Assembly (NCBI GenBank): GCA_963971535.1
Contig: OZ020599.1
Coordinates: 96,497,357 to 96,561,356 of the forward strand
DNA: 64,000 nucleotides
DNA from: Notolepis coatsorum
Lineage: Eukaryota > Chordata > Actinopteri > Aulopiformes > Paralepididae
Direction of reading: 5' to 3'
Below, one piece after another: positions 31,229 through 41,339 of the stretch (within the stretch, counting starts at the first letter, position 1; every line of letters starts with the position of its first letter). A model generated the notes under the pieces. The model worked only from the letters and a program-made list of their open reading frames with translations, searched no databases and had not been told where the DNA came from. Position numbers and translations under genes: made by a program.

Positions 31229-32167
31229 CACTTTCAGTGCCACTCACGAGATTTCTCGTTTTTTTTTATAGGTGGTTGCATGCCACTCACGAGATTTCTC
31301 GGAATTATTATTATTATTATTTTTTTTGCGATCTGAAAAATTATTGCATCACCCGAGCCTACCCGAGTATAGCCGAGGGGCGCCAGCGATCACTGTGGAA
31401 AAAAGCGCCCCCTGTCGTCTCCCAGATGACATAAGTGATTTTGGAATGGACTCAATGAAAATGAATGGGGGAAAAAAACCGGTACTCCACATTTTCCAGT
31501 TCACTGATCCAGCCGGGGTTACTAGAGTTCATTCTGGAGCCTCAGATCCCCGCGGATCATGGAGTTCTACTGTATCGCGTTGGATCCATACACGTATCGA
31601 TTTTTCCGAATGGAGATCAGGAATTGGAATATACCAGTTGGATACCATCTGATGTCAGGTAAGGACTCTATGTTATCAGTGGTAGGATAATCAGAGTAAG
31701 TTTGATGAAGTTATAAGCTGTTTTGTGAAATGTCTTCTTTCGGTTTCACTGTAAAAGTCCGTGAGGAAATCAACGGAGCGATTATCAGTGCGCGGCCGTA
31801 ATGTGCGTGCGTGCACGTATAATATTGATCATCTAGCGTTTATTTTAAAACGATTCATAAAAAGGCCGACGAATATCAACTTTGTGGAATATTCCACTAA
31901 AAGACGATTTTCATAGAATGCTCCAGAATGAGCTGTTTTTTATATCAAAACGGGGGCTTTTCTAACTGCTCTGAAACGGCAACGACGCGATAAAAAAACA
32001 ATCTGCCTTCACAGCACTGACTGGAAAATAGTCTTTGATAATGCGATGGGCAGATTAGACACATAGCCATAATTGAAAACATAGATTAGGCGATATTAAC
32101 GTTAACATTGGCGCCGATGGTGGCATTCAAGCGGTAAAACGGAAAACCAGGCGTGGCGCTGAAAGTG
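31229..32167. mobile_element. piggyBac-like non-autonomous element (unit 1)
   Basis: The left end CACTTTCAGTGCCACTCA and the reverse complement of the right end, CACTTTCAGCGCCACGCC, are inverted. The flanks TTTA at 31225-31228 and 32168-32171 form a 4-bp duplication one base off the TTAA used by piggyBac. The left part holds a 20-bp direct repeat (GCCACTCACGAGATTTCTCG, about 31240 and 31284) around a T9 run. No transposase frame of length. Copy: 49892-50830. Confidence 0.65.
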
Positions 32168-32799
32168 TTTATGTTGCCAAATAAGCATTAAACAAAATGG
32201 CCCAGTCATCTATTCACCTTTGTTTAATACACACAGCGTTGTCTCTAATGTTATCTAACTACTGATAGCTCGCGATATCATCAGTTTTGGTGCTGGCTAA
32301 GTAGCGTGAGCTAACGTTAGCTTCTAGCCACAATGCTATATTGTTATAATGGCATACTCCATTGACGTTAGCATGCAGCTAACAATGCTACCGATCTTTT
32401 TTTAGACTAAACTATCCGCTCTTGGTGGTCTTGTGTTGATGTTAGTTTTGTTTCATCAACAAATGACAGGCAGAACACACAGTGAATGTATCCGTTTTGT
32501 TTATTGCACTTTTATTAGGCTTTGCTGAAAAAGAATTGCTGCATTGGGTAACTAGGCAAAAGATGGTGGCTGCCTTGTTGACATTTGCTTTGCAGGCACA
32601 TTCAAGTTCTGATTGGTTGAAATTGCCTTCATGTTTGCCACCTACTGCCACCTACTGCTTTGGCAGTGTACTACATCAGTGTGCTCGGGTGACAAAAACG
32701 GAAAAAAAACGAAAGTGTGACTCGAGGCGCACGACGTCGCGGCGATACGCATATGACGACGATACGAAATGATACGAAAGGTGTAACCGACGGGAGTAT
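32168..32799. other. No gene recognised (unit 1)
   Basis: AT-rich sequence with 'gctaacgttagctt' type motifs near 32310 and 32365. From 32690 the sequence becomes GC-rich ('cgaggcgcacgacgtcgcgg'). Nothing coding. Copy: 50831-51462. Confidence 0.45.
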
Positions 32800-33795
32800 C
32801 GGGGGGGGGGAGGCCATGGTTTCGGCGGATCGACCCGGGAGACGGGGGCCTTGTGTGTTGCGGGGTCGGTGGTGGGGTCTTGTGTGTTATGGGGTCGATG
32901 TGCGGGGGGTGGGGTTATTTGTGACATGGGAGGTAACAGGCTTGGCTGGGTGGGGGGGAGCCCCCTGCACTCTCCTCTACTGGGCCTGGCCCAATCAATT
33001 CAAGGGACCCATGTCGCAGGTGCCCGGCTCCGTGTATAGCGGTCCTGGGATATGGGGGAGCCCTATTATTGGTCCTGGGATATGGGGGTGTTCTGATTCT
33101 CGGGGAGGATGGCAGGAAGGAGGGGTTCCTATTAAGGTGGTCAGAGCGGCTGAGCTTTGCCCAGGGGGGTCTTGTGTGTTGTGGGGTCGGTGTGCGTGGG
33201 GTGGGGTTCTTTGTGACATGGGAGGTAGCGTGCTTGGCTCGGTGGGGGGGAGTCCCCTGTCCTCTCCTCTACGGAGCCTGACCCAATCAATTCAAGGAGC
33301 CCATGTCGCTGAGGGCTCAGCTCCGCGCGTAACGGACCTGGGATATAGGGGAGTCCCAAACGGGCTTAGCTCAGTGGGGGGGAATGTCGGGGGGGGGGGG
33401 CATCGTTTCGGCGGTTCGGCCCGGGAGAGTGGGGTCTTGTGTGTTGTGGGGTCGATGTGCTGGGGGTGGGGTTCTTTGGGACATGGGAGGTAACAGGCTT
33501 GGCTCGGTGGGGGGGGGGAGTCCCCTGCCCTCTCCTCTACTGGGCCTGGCCCAATCAATTCAAGGGACCCGTGTCGCTGGTGCCCGGCTCCGTGTATAGC
33601 GGTCCTGGGATATGGGGGAGTTCTATTTCTCTGGGTGGATGGCGGGAGAGGGGGGTCCCTCTTATGTGGGTCTGGGCTGCTGAACACAGCCTTAGCATAG
33701 GGATTCAAGGGACCCATGTCATTGTACTGTTATATGTTTGATGTCGTTTAAAGTGTTGTCTAAGTGTTGTATGTCTATAAGTGTCAATAAAAATG
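32800..33795 (+). repeat. G-rich tandem repeat (three units of about 240 bp) ending in AATAAA
   Basis: Three imperfect units contain 'gtcttgtgtgttgtggggtc', 'gacatgggaggtaacaggct', 'cctctcctctactgggcctg', 'cccaatcaattcaagggacc' and 'ggtcctgggatatgggggag'. G runs of 7-11 recur. It ends with 'gtgtcaataaaaatgtaagt' and A-rich DNA, which suggests the 3' end of a LINE-like transcript; the class is inference. Gly-rich frames of 258-293 codons are by-products. Unit 2 copy 51463-52457 differs by one G in a homopolymer and one C-to-T near 33410. Confidence 0.7.
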
Positions 33796-34123
33796 TAAGT
33801 AAAAAAATAAAATAAAATTAGGTTGCCTCTAAATATAAGAATGTATTAAATAAGAATGGTTTGCTTCACTTAAAAAATTATAAATAATAAATTTAATAAA
33901 GAAACGTTTCCTTTCTGTTGTTGTTTTTCTTTGCTCATAGAATTTGGTGTTTGCTATATTTTAGTTTCTGGTATATATTTGTTTTCAACATGCTACATTA
34001 TCAAGTCCTTACTCTGGAGGTCAAAGTTGACTGGCATTCCCAAGCTCACCTCTATGATGTCACTTCCTGCCCTCATGGTATATAGCTCCCATTTTTACAA
34101 GCTATCACTGCTAGCCTATTACA
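33796..34123. other. No gene recognised (unit 1)
   Basis: AT-rich spacer leading into the element with the hammerhead-like motif at 34124; copy at 52458-52785. Confidence 0.4.
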
Positions 34124-34148
34124 CTGAAGAAGGAACACGTTCCGAAAC
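34124..34148 (+). other. Hammerhead-like core motif (unit 1)
   Basis: The sequence has CTGAAGA, then a GGAAC/GTTCC stem pair, then GAAAC. CUGANGA...GAAA is the conserved hammerhead ribozyme core found in retrotransposon termini such as Penelope-like elements. An extra A between core and stem, and unresolved stems I and III, argue for caution. Downstream 'gagagtgctggtccggcc' with 'ttcgcctttttcttc' looks like a repeat family tail. Copy: 52786-52810. Confidence 0.3.
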
Positions 34149-34374
34149 ATGTCTGTATTATAGGCTGCCATTAAATAAAAAAAATTTAAATCTGAGAGTG
34201 CTGGTCCGGCCTTCGCCTTTTTCTTCATAATGTTTGGGATTTCAGCACCCAGTGTTAGATACTGAGAGCGCGGTCTATACTTGACTTCGACTCAGACATG
34301 AAAATGGAATGTGGAGACTGGCACGACTATTTGAAAATTCGAACTCATCCCTAGTTCAGAGACAAAAAAGACGT

Positions 34375-34735
34375 TGCAGAAGATCCAGACATTCATTAAC
34401 AGCGGTCTGAGGCGCATCTTCAGAATCAGGTGGCCGGATAAAATAAGGAGCTGTGGCAGAGAGGGAGCCAGGACCCAGTAGAGAGCCAGATCCAGAGACG
34501 GAGGTGGGGATGGATTGGCCACACCTTGTGTAAACCAGCAGCTACCATCACACGCCAGGCCCTGACGTGGAACCCCCAGGGGAAGCGGAAGAGAGGAAGG
34601 CCCAAAAAACAGCTGGAGGCGGGACACCGAGGCAGAGCTGAAGAGACGTGGTAGCAGCTGGGGAGAGGCGGAGAAGACCCATAGCCATGCTGGATGGAGA
34701 AGAGTCGTTGATGGCCTATGCTCCGCTTGGAGAAC
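34375..34735 (+). pseudogene. RTE-like LINE C-terminal fragment (unit 1)
   Basis: Translated in pieces, the plus strand gives [48 protein letters not shown] and, after a stop, WPMLRLENKNK. The order IGHTLRK...TRQAL.WNPQGKRRRGRP is the C-terminal signature of a widespread RTE-like LINE group. Several stops and a frameshift make it non-functional. Copy: 53037-53397. Confidence 0.7.
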
Positions 34736-35309
34736 AAGAACAAGATGTTGAAGAAGGAAAAAGCAAAAACAGTTGATGTAACTTTTTTATTTTGTTGATT
34801 TGTTTCCCCGACACTGTTACTACAGTAACCCATCGACATTATAGTAGCCTGAATAATCCCCTTAGAAACACAGCAGTGCAGACAGTCGCAGCAGAGTAGA
34901 CCCCACAAACAAGCCTGCCAACTAAATATCTGAATATAATCAGTGCAAAATTACCAAATATCATATGATTAGTTACATAATGTTAGTTAGCTTTAGTTAT
35001 ATAGCTAACTATGTAATAACCACTCATAGCTTACTAGCAGCTTTGCACAAGTGAATTGATGGCCTGTTGGCCTCTACCTAATTCTCAAGTGAACACAAAA
35101 AAAAACGTGGGAGAAACAAAACCTAAACACACTACTGGTAAAACATAAAGAGACTAAAACACTATGGGAAGAAATACTAACCAAACACTCTAAAGAAGGA
35201 TGGGCACACAAAAAGCAAGCTACAAACACCAAAATAAATATACAGAAACTAGGGAGTAAACAAGGACTCACAAGTAACAGGGAGACACATAGAGACAGGA
35301 GAACGAGGG
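34736..35309. other. No gene recognised (unit 1)
   Basis: AT-rich spacer containing 'agttagctttagttatatag' with 'ctaactat', a weak inverted repeat near 34984-35010. Copy: 53398-53971. Confidence 0.4.
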
Positions 35310-35385
35310 AACATTTGTTTTTGTTTTCAGCGACTTTGGGTCTTTGAAAAGCGCTATACAAAATAAATTATTATTAACATATAGA
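35310..35385 (+). mobile_element. LINE 3' tail with (ATT)n (unit 1)
   Basis: 'cagcgactttgggtctttga' and 'aaagcgctatacaaaataaa' followed by (TTA)n is a well-known teleost LINE 3' end. Only about 75 bp remain. Copy: 53972-54047. Confidence 0.65.
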
Positions 35386-35389
35386 ACTC

Positions 35390-35772
35390 AGGAAATAAAA
35401 GATTACTGGAGGAAACAAATACAGGGGAACACAAAATAACTCCACAAACACACAGAGGGCTTTAATATAAGAGGAAAACAATTAAGGAACGAGGAATAGC
35501 GAGACAACAGTATGCAAACTCAGACTAGGGACAGCAGGTGCAGACAAAATCCACAAGAGGAAGCCATAGAAGGAAATACACAAGACAACACCAGAGGGGG
35601 CTAAGGAGCCAGGGAGGGCTAAGGAGCCAGGGAGGACTTGGAACCAGGGAGGGCTAAGGAGCCAGGGAGGACTTGGAACCAGGGAGGGCTAAGGAGCCAG
35701 GGAGGACTTGGAACCAGGAAGGAGGGAACCCGACAGGAACTAGGGACGCAGATAGAGAACTAAGGCTGGGAG
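35390..35772 (-). mobile_element. LTR-like repeat with 'agccagggaggactt' tandem units (unit 1)
   Basis: It is the reverse complement match of 20561-20827 and 21496-21742. The internal unit 'ggagccagggaggacttgga' with 'accagggagggctaa' occurs about three and a half times (35615-35720). The copy at 54052-54434 is identical in the unit count. Confidence 0.65.
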
Positions 35773-36076
35773 CAGTGGCGGCCGCTGGCGCTGGTGCCTT
35801 GTGGGTCGCAGTTCACGTTAATAGGTCGAGTTGAAAATGTAATGCTCTGAGATGCTCTGGAGCAATCTCTCTCTGTCTCTCGGATCAATCAAATCAAATA
35901 ATTAACACATGTATGTTGTCATTTTAAACAACTCACCATTCATTCATTATGCATCAGCAGCAGCTAAATGAATGTTATAGTTCAGCGTTTTGAATCGCTA
36001 GCCTATTAATTATCGTCTCAGCAAGCACAGTCAATACTTTTTTCCGTAGCCGCATTTCGCGGAGACAGCTGTGTAT

Positions 36077-36141
<65 letters not shown>

Positions 36142-37052
36142 CACTGTTTAGTTGAAACGTCCAGGGCAGGAGAGCTTGATAAACGTGTATAATCCACTGT
36201 TGATGTATTCCAGACCACTGTCCACTGTCTCCAGACTGCATCCGCCATATAGCTTGTTAGCCAAGTGTTAGCTTGTTAGCACAACACAAGTACATTTCTT
36301 TGTCCATTTTTCCGCGTCGAACAGACTGCAAACTACCTGGCGTTCTATCGCCATGCTCTAAGACAAACTCTAACCTTAACCAACTTTGAAAGAGTGCCTA
36401 AGCTTAACCGTCTAAAGAACTTGCAGTCACGGCACGCTCTGCTGCCTGCATCTCACAACAACACAACAACACAACTATCTCTCACCAACGGACCAACCTA
36501 GGAAGCTAGAATTGGAACATTAGAAATTGGATTCGGCCAATCAGAGATCGTCTCTGTGAAATTCTGCTACGGAAAAAAATACTGGCGTCGGCCAATCAGA
36601 GAGTGTCTCCGCGAAATGCGGCTACAGAAATTCTTGACGCTACTGGCTAGACCGCTTCAAATCGCGCCCGGATTCCAACATAATAGTCATATTTCAACGC
36701 ACAACGCATTATGCACTGATTGGCTGTGACGGATACAGCGATCAAACTGTGACGCGCACTCAGAGCGCTATCGCGTCTAGCCCGGGCCGAGAAATACGAA
36801 AAAATAAAAAAAATAAAAAAAACGTCACTTCCTGCTCAGGAAAACGAGTGTTTTTTATTTTAGATAATAACGTTATATTGTGCATTGGAAATACAAACAT
36901 ACTTAAAATTAGTAAATATTATTCATTTTAAACATGTTTATATTATTTATAGGGCTATAAAACAAAAAACGAAAAAGTTTTATTTTCTTCTTCTCTGATT
37001 AAACAGCAGGTGGGTCGGCGCCCTTGCGCCCCTAGTGGCAGAGCCGCCACTG
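35773..37052. mobile_element. hAT-like termini enclosing an unpaired interior (unit 1)
   Basis: The left end 'cagtggcggccgctggcg' and reverse complement of the right end 'cagtggcggctctgccact' share CAGTGGCGGC. The right end has the 'ggcgcccttgcgcccctagt' subterminal block usual for teleost hAT-like elements. No 8-bp target duplication is present, so the ends may belong to different insertions. Inside are a (GA)n tract and a 24-bp inverted repeat (36044-36067 and 36604-36627). Unit 2: 54435-58571, enlarged by the LTR-like insertion. Confidence 0.5.
36080..36139. repeat. (GA)n microsatellite (unit 1), empty site of the unit 2 LTR-like insertion
   Basis: An uninterrupted GA tract of about 60 bp. 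In unit 2 the same tract is split into 54741-54772 and 57619-57658 by the 2.85-kb insertion. Confidence 0.95.
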
Positions 37053-37514
37053 ATCAAGAGTCCCATTATCCAGATTCAATTAACCCGATGTTTGAAGCCG
37101 GGATTTTCCTGTTCCTCGAAGGTGGATTCAGTCTCGTTAACTCGAACCAGACTTGAGACCCAGGATAATTGCGCGCGCCCGCCTCAGCTGAAAAGCCAGC
37201 AAGTATCGATAGCAGAAATCCTGATTTTCTAACGGCATTGATTGATTAATTGATTTAAAACTTTATTAACAGATTGCAGTACGGCTCAATAGCCTCGCCG
37301 ACAAGTTAAATGCATAATCTATAGGCAAATTTTAAGTCCCTCATTACCCCAATCAATCAGATTATATTTCTTTAAACTTGCCTGCTGGCAGTAGGTTTAT
37401 GGAATGGATAATCAAATGAGATCTTGCTAGCGAAAATAATTAGTTCAACTGTTTCAGAATAAGGATACGGCTCTCTTACCCATTGATTGATGTATGGTGG
37501 ATGTTTTACTTATC
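37053..37514. other. No gene recognised; LINE family A 3' remnant at 37240-37293
   Basis: 'tgattgattaattgatttaa' with 'aactttattaacagattgca' and 'gtacggctcaatagcctcgc' is a 50-bp minus-strand family A end. The rest is spacer. Copy: 58572-59033. Confidence 0.55.
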
Positions 37515-37580
37515 TGCACTGTGGTGTGACGGTTGGTCATTTTGACTTTCACGCAGACGACCCGTGTTCGAATCCCACTT
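37515..37580 (+). mobile_element. tRNA-like SINE head, plus strand (unit 1)
   Basis: A-box-like 'tggtgtgacggttggtca' and B box 'gtgttcgaatcccac' are about 45 bp apart, as in tRNA-derived SINEs. A T-rich stretch follows. Copy: 59034-59099, with one substitution in the A-box region. Confidence 0.55.
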
Positions 37581-37693
37581 CTTCTAGTCTTTTTCTTCTT
37601 TTTGCAATGTAGGAATAATTAAATTTGGTGCACGTTGAGAGCTATATAAAGAATGACATCCTCAATGCATGTAGATTTATAATATTTTAACTT

Positions 37694-37762
37694 AAAACTA
37701 GGCTACTTTTGCGTATAATCATTAATAATATTAATGATTATACGCAAAAGTAGCCTAGTTTT
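37694..37762. repeat. Perfect 69-bp palindrome (unit 1)
   Basis: Two 34-bp arms ('aaaactaggctacttttgcg' onward, ending 'attaata') are exact reverse complements around a single A at 37728. It lies between a plus-strand tRNA-like head (37515) and a minus-strand tRNA-like head (37799). Copy: 59213-59281, still perfect. Confidence 0.95.
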
Positions 37763-37798
37763 ACAATACAATACTGTATTCCAAAAAAATTATATTGG

Positions 37799-37872
37799 AA
37801 ACGCGGGGTCTCGAACTCGGGTCGCCCGCTTGCCAGGAGCGCACACTGGCCGTTGCACCACTGTGCCAGACG
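37799..37872 (-). mobile_element. tRNA-like SINE head, minus strand (unit 1)
   Basis: On the minus strand: 'tggcacagtggtgcaacgg' (A box), 'gctcctggcaagcgggcgac', 'gagttcgagaccccg' (B box). It could also be a decayed tRNA pseudogene. Copy: 59318-59391, one substitution. Confidence 0.6.
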
Positions 37873-38836
37873 GGATATATCCATTGTGTATCCATCAATG
37901 GACAAGAGACCCGTGTTTCGAATATTTTTCTTTTGAATGAAGTTTTATCTCTTTATTCTCAAATGCATTAATGTGACGTCAACGGCTCATTCAATTTCTC
38001 AAATCCGTCAAACAGCGCATCTCATCAGACATTTTAATCCCAGTTACAATATCACAATAACGTGTGAGTGATGATACAATTCAACAATCCTCAGAGTCCT
38101 CGTAATTCATAATCCACAAAAACCACAATCCACGCATAGACACTTCAATTTTATGCTTGAATGAAACACAATCCGGGCGCTCCGTTAAGCAAATCTACAG
38201 CGGAGAATAATATGAAACTAATCAGAGCCAAACGGCCGATAGGTTTCATTCATTAAAAATATCCCTGCGTGATTCACATTTGCAATGCGCCGTTATTAAA
38301 ATAACCACATGCAGCGTGTATCGCACTCCGAGCGCCGTATATGACGTGCATTATTTTATTTAGGACAAAGTAAATCTATAGGCTGAATATGATTTATTAT
38401 CAGCATTTAGTTCTATTATTATACATTTCAAAAGCCCCCTCTAGGAAAACGAAGCACAGAAACATAATTCAGAATGGTATAATGCAGATCTAGATTGTGA
38501 GAATCATTTCAGGAAGCGAGCTGGCATTTCTTTGCGGGGGCGTGGCCATGGTTCATCCAGCTAACTGAACTTAACCCTGCTCTCGACCAGGCTCAAACTT
38601 TTTGATCTGTTGTCATGGTGATTTAGACAATCGAGCGTCGGGGAACAGAAAGGTCCGGCTTAAGTCAGGCTATTCTGGAAATTATCCGGCTAACTCAGTT
38701 AGCCAGGTACGGGGAACGGGGCCCAGGCGGGTCAATTCAGAACAAATTCTTATTTCATGACGGCCTGGCTAGAGAGGACAAAAATACCTCTCGAAGGGTA
38801 ACAGGGAAACAGGGCAGATGATACATATACATCAAA
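37873..38836. other. No gene recognised (unit 1)
   Basis: Non-coding sequence shared with 59392-60355 but with at least eight substitutions in about 960 bp. Nothing coding. The LINE insertion begins at its right edge. Confidence 0.5.
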
Positions 38837-39068
38837 AAATAAACCATGTGAACTTTGGAAATTACTCAACAATCAACTAGGCTGCAGTAAAAAACTCAAA
38901 ACCAGGTTCTCAAACATAAACATAAAGACGGACAACACGCTCATCACAGACAAGCTGGATGTAGCCAATTACTTAAACACTTTCTTCACAAACATAGCCA
39001 CAACACTGGTAAACAAACTACCCTCCCACTCAGGGCAGTATGGGGTAGAACACATAGTAGCATACTAC

Positions 39069-40434
39069 ATGAACCTAGGCGTCCACAAAGACGACTTCAA
39101 ACTGGAAATAGTAACTACAGATGAGGTACTCAAAAAACTGAGCGCCCTCCAACCAAACAAGGCCACTGGCCATGACAACATCCCCTCCAAATTCCTCAGA
39201 GACTCAGCAGCAGCCATCACCCCAGTCATCACACACATAATAAACCTCTCCATAAAACAGGGACACGTCCCCAAGGACTTCAAAATTGCGAGAGTAACAC
39301 CCCTGCACAAAAAGGGCAGCAAATTAGACCCGGGTAACTACCGCCCTGTTTCTATCCTTACATCCATCTCGAAAGTTATGGAAAAAATAGTATACGAACA
39401 GATCGAAAAGTACCTCGCGGAAAAAAATCTAATCTACGAATTCCAATCTGGCTTCAGAACATCCCACTCCACTGACACATGCCTTCTCTACTTGAACGAC
39501 CACATCAAACAAGAGGTGGACGCGGGCAAATACTGCGGCATGGTCATGCTGGACCTACAAAAGGCCTTCGACACTGTCAATCACACCATTCTGATTGACA
39601 AGCTAAAAGCAATTGGTTTTGATAGTTTATCAGTGAGCTGGATACAATCCTACCTGGAGGGGAGGGAACAGATGGTGGAAGTAAACGGTACCCTATCCCC
39701 CCCCCTCACAGTGAGCTGTGGTGTTCCACAAGGAAGCATACTAGGACCGCTACTATTCCTAATTTATGCAAATGACATGTCGTCAGCTTGTGACTGCAAC
39801 TTGTTCCTGTTTGCGGACGACTCAGCCCTGCTGGTCTCTGACAAGAACAAGTTACAGGTTGAAAAAGCCCTCAGCTCGGAACTAGGCAAAATCTGCATAT
39901 GGCTCGCCGACAACAAACTATCATTACACATGGGCAAAACAGAGTCCATTCTCTTCGGTTCAAATAACAAACTCAGCAAGACCGACGGCTTCTCGGTTAC
40001 AGTGGGTGACAATATTATCACAAGGAAAGATGAAATTACCTACCTGGGTTCCATCCTAGAGGCTAATCTTTCCTGTGACAAAATGGCATCCAATGTAATA
40101 AAAAAAGTCAACCAACGAACGCGATTCTTGTACCGGATCTCCTCTCTGGTAAACAAGAATACCCTGAAGACTCTAGCAGGAGCACTCATTCAAGGGTACT
40201 ACGACTATGCTTGCACCTCATGGTACCAAAGCACCTCAAAGGCACTAAAAAACAAATTACAAACATCTCAAAACAAGCTAGTCAGACTACTACTTGACCT
40301 GACTCCTAGAACCCACCTCACCCCTGCCCACTTTGACAACCTAGGATGGCTTAGAGTAGACGACAGAGTACAGCAACTTGCAATGGGCCTGGTCTACAAG
40401 ATACACTACGCGACCAAGGTACCCATGTACATGT
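39069..40434 (+). pseudogene. LINE family A reverse transcriptase, interrupted by the LTR element
   Basis: The frame is open from about 38838. It contains LQPNKATGHDNIPSKFL, YRPVSILTS (91-99), EFQSGFRTSHST, MLDLQKAFDTVNH (160-172), SCGVPQGSILGPLLFLIYA (216-234), the catalytic LFADD (247-251), MGKTESILF, ITYLGSILE, RISSLVNKNTLKTLAG, and VPMYM, where the LTR element enters. Coding resumes at 44241. It is a CR1/L2-type element; exact clade not determined. Both catalytic aspartates are present and no stop or frameshift is seen, so this copy was young when it was hit. Confidence 0.88.
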
Positions 40435-41339
40435 TGTAAGATTCTGATCAAACTGGCCAGTATCACGTCTTCGTCTGTTTGGCTCTCCATCCAATTCCTC
40501 TGCGTTGTGTACTTTTAATGGTCCTGACGTCTCCGATACTGGTAGATAAGATCCTTATCTTCCCCCGTTAGTGCAATCCATAAACCATAATACTTCTCCA
40601 CTTCCGTAAGAATTCGACACTTCGACACTGTGAGATACCTTATGAGGAGAAGCGTTGTTTTATTGCTATAAACAGAACCTCATAATCAGATGTTATCAGA
40701 TGTTATCAAATTGTATCGTCCTTGAAGAGTCTATTCTAATGATCTCTCGGTGTGTTCAGAATTGTCCTTTTGTTATTCAGTCCAATAGTGGTCAGGCCTA
40801 GTCGTTAGCCTGAACCCTCCTCGTGTTAGCCGAAGCTAATGATGTCGTGGCATTCTTCCTCCTTCCCCCCCCCCCCCCTCTCTCGTGATAAGAGGAGAGA
40901 GAGTCCTCTGTGTGATCTCAGTCCTACTCGCTCTCGGTCAGATTATCGTCTGAGTCAGATTCTAGTCTGCTCAACACCCGGAAACACCGTTCGACTTATA
41001 GATGTTCGTCGTCGCAACGACGGCCCCGCCTTCTGGTTGTCATGCGACGTGTTGTCATGACAACTGCATAACCTTTAACACTAATAAACTCACGTTTCAT
41101 TAAGATGAACCTCTCTCCCTCCTGTCCTGGGAGACAGTACACTCTAATCTCAGATGTTCTTCTAAGGAATTCATAACAAAACCCTTGCTGACGCGGCCTG
41201 TGCCTGTGAAACCACTGGTTCCACCACCGTTCTATCACCGTCTCCTGCTTCCATGCACATTTCGATCTACCATTTTAGCTGTGGTCATCTCTCCCCAATC
41301 TATACATCACATACATTGAAAAAGCATCGTTTTCTCTCA
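40435..41339 (-). repeat. LTR of the nested element (left)
   Basis: 905 bp, beginning TGTAAGATTCTGATC and ending TTTTCTCTCA on the plus strand. It differs from the right LTR only by one GA step at about 40898 in all blocks I compared. In element orientation this is the 3' LTR. Confidence 0.92.

Noticed and set aside
32717-33493. 258-codon Gly-rich protein (293 codons in unit 2)
   Set aside because: The two copies differ in length because of a single-base change in a G run, the opposite of coding constraint; the composition follows the G-rich repeat.
28414-37052. One 8.6-kb hAT element using the outer CAGTGGCGG ends
   Set aside because: The flanks (gtctgttt and atcaagag) do not match as an 8-bp target duplication, and the interior contains several unrelated insertions.
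37799-37872. Functional tRNA gene
   Set aside because: The A and B boxes are recognisable but I could not fold a full cloverleaf with a proper acceptor stem; SINE head or pseudogene is the safer reading. The same holds at 17130, 23036, 24581 and 37515.
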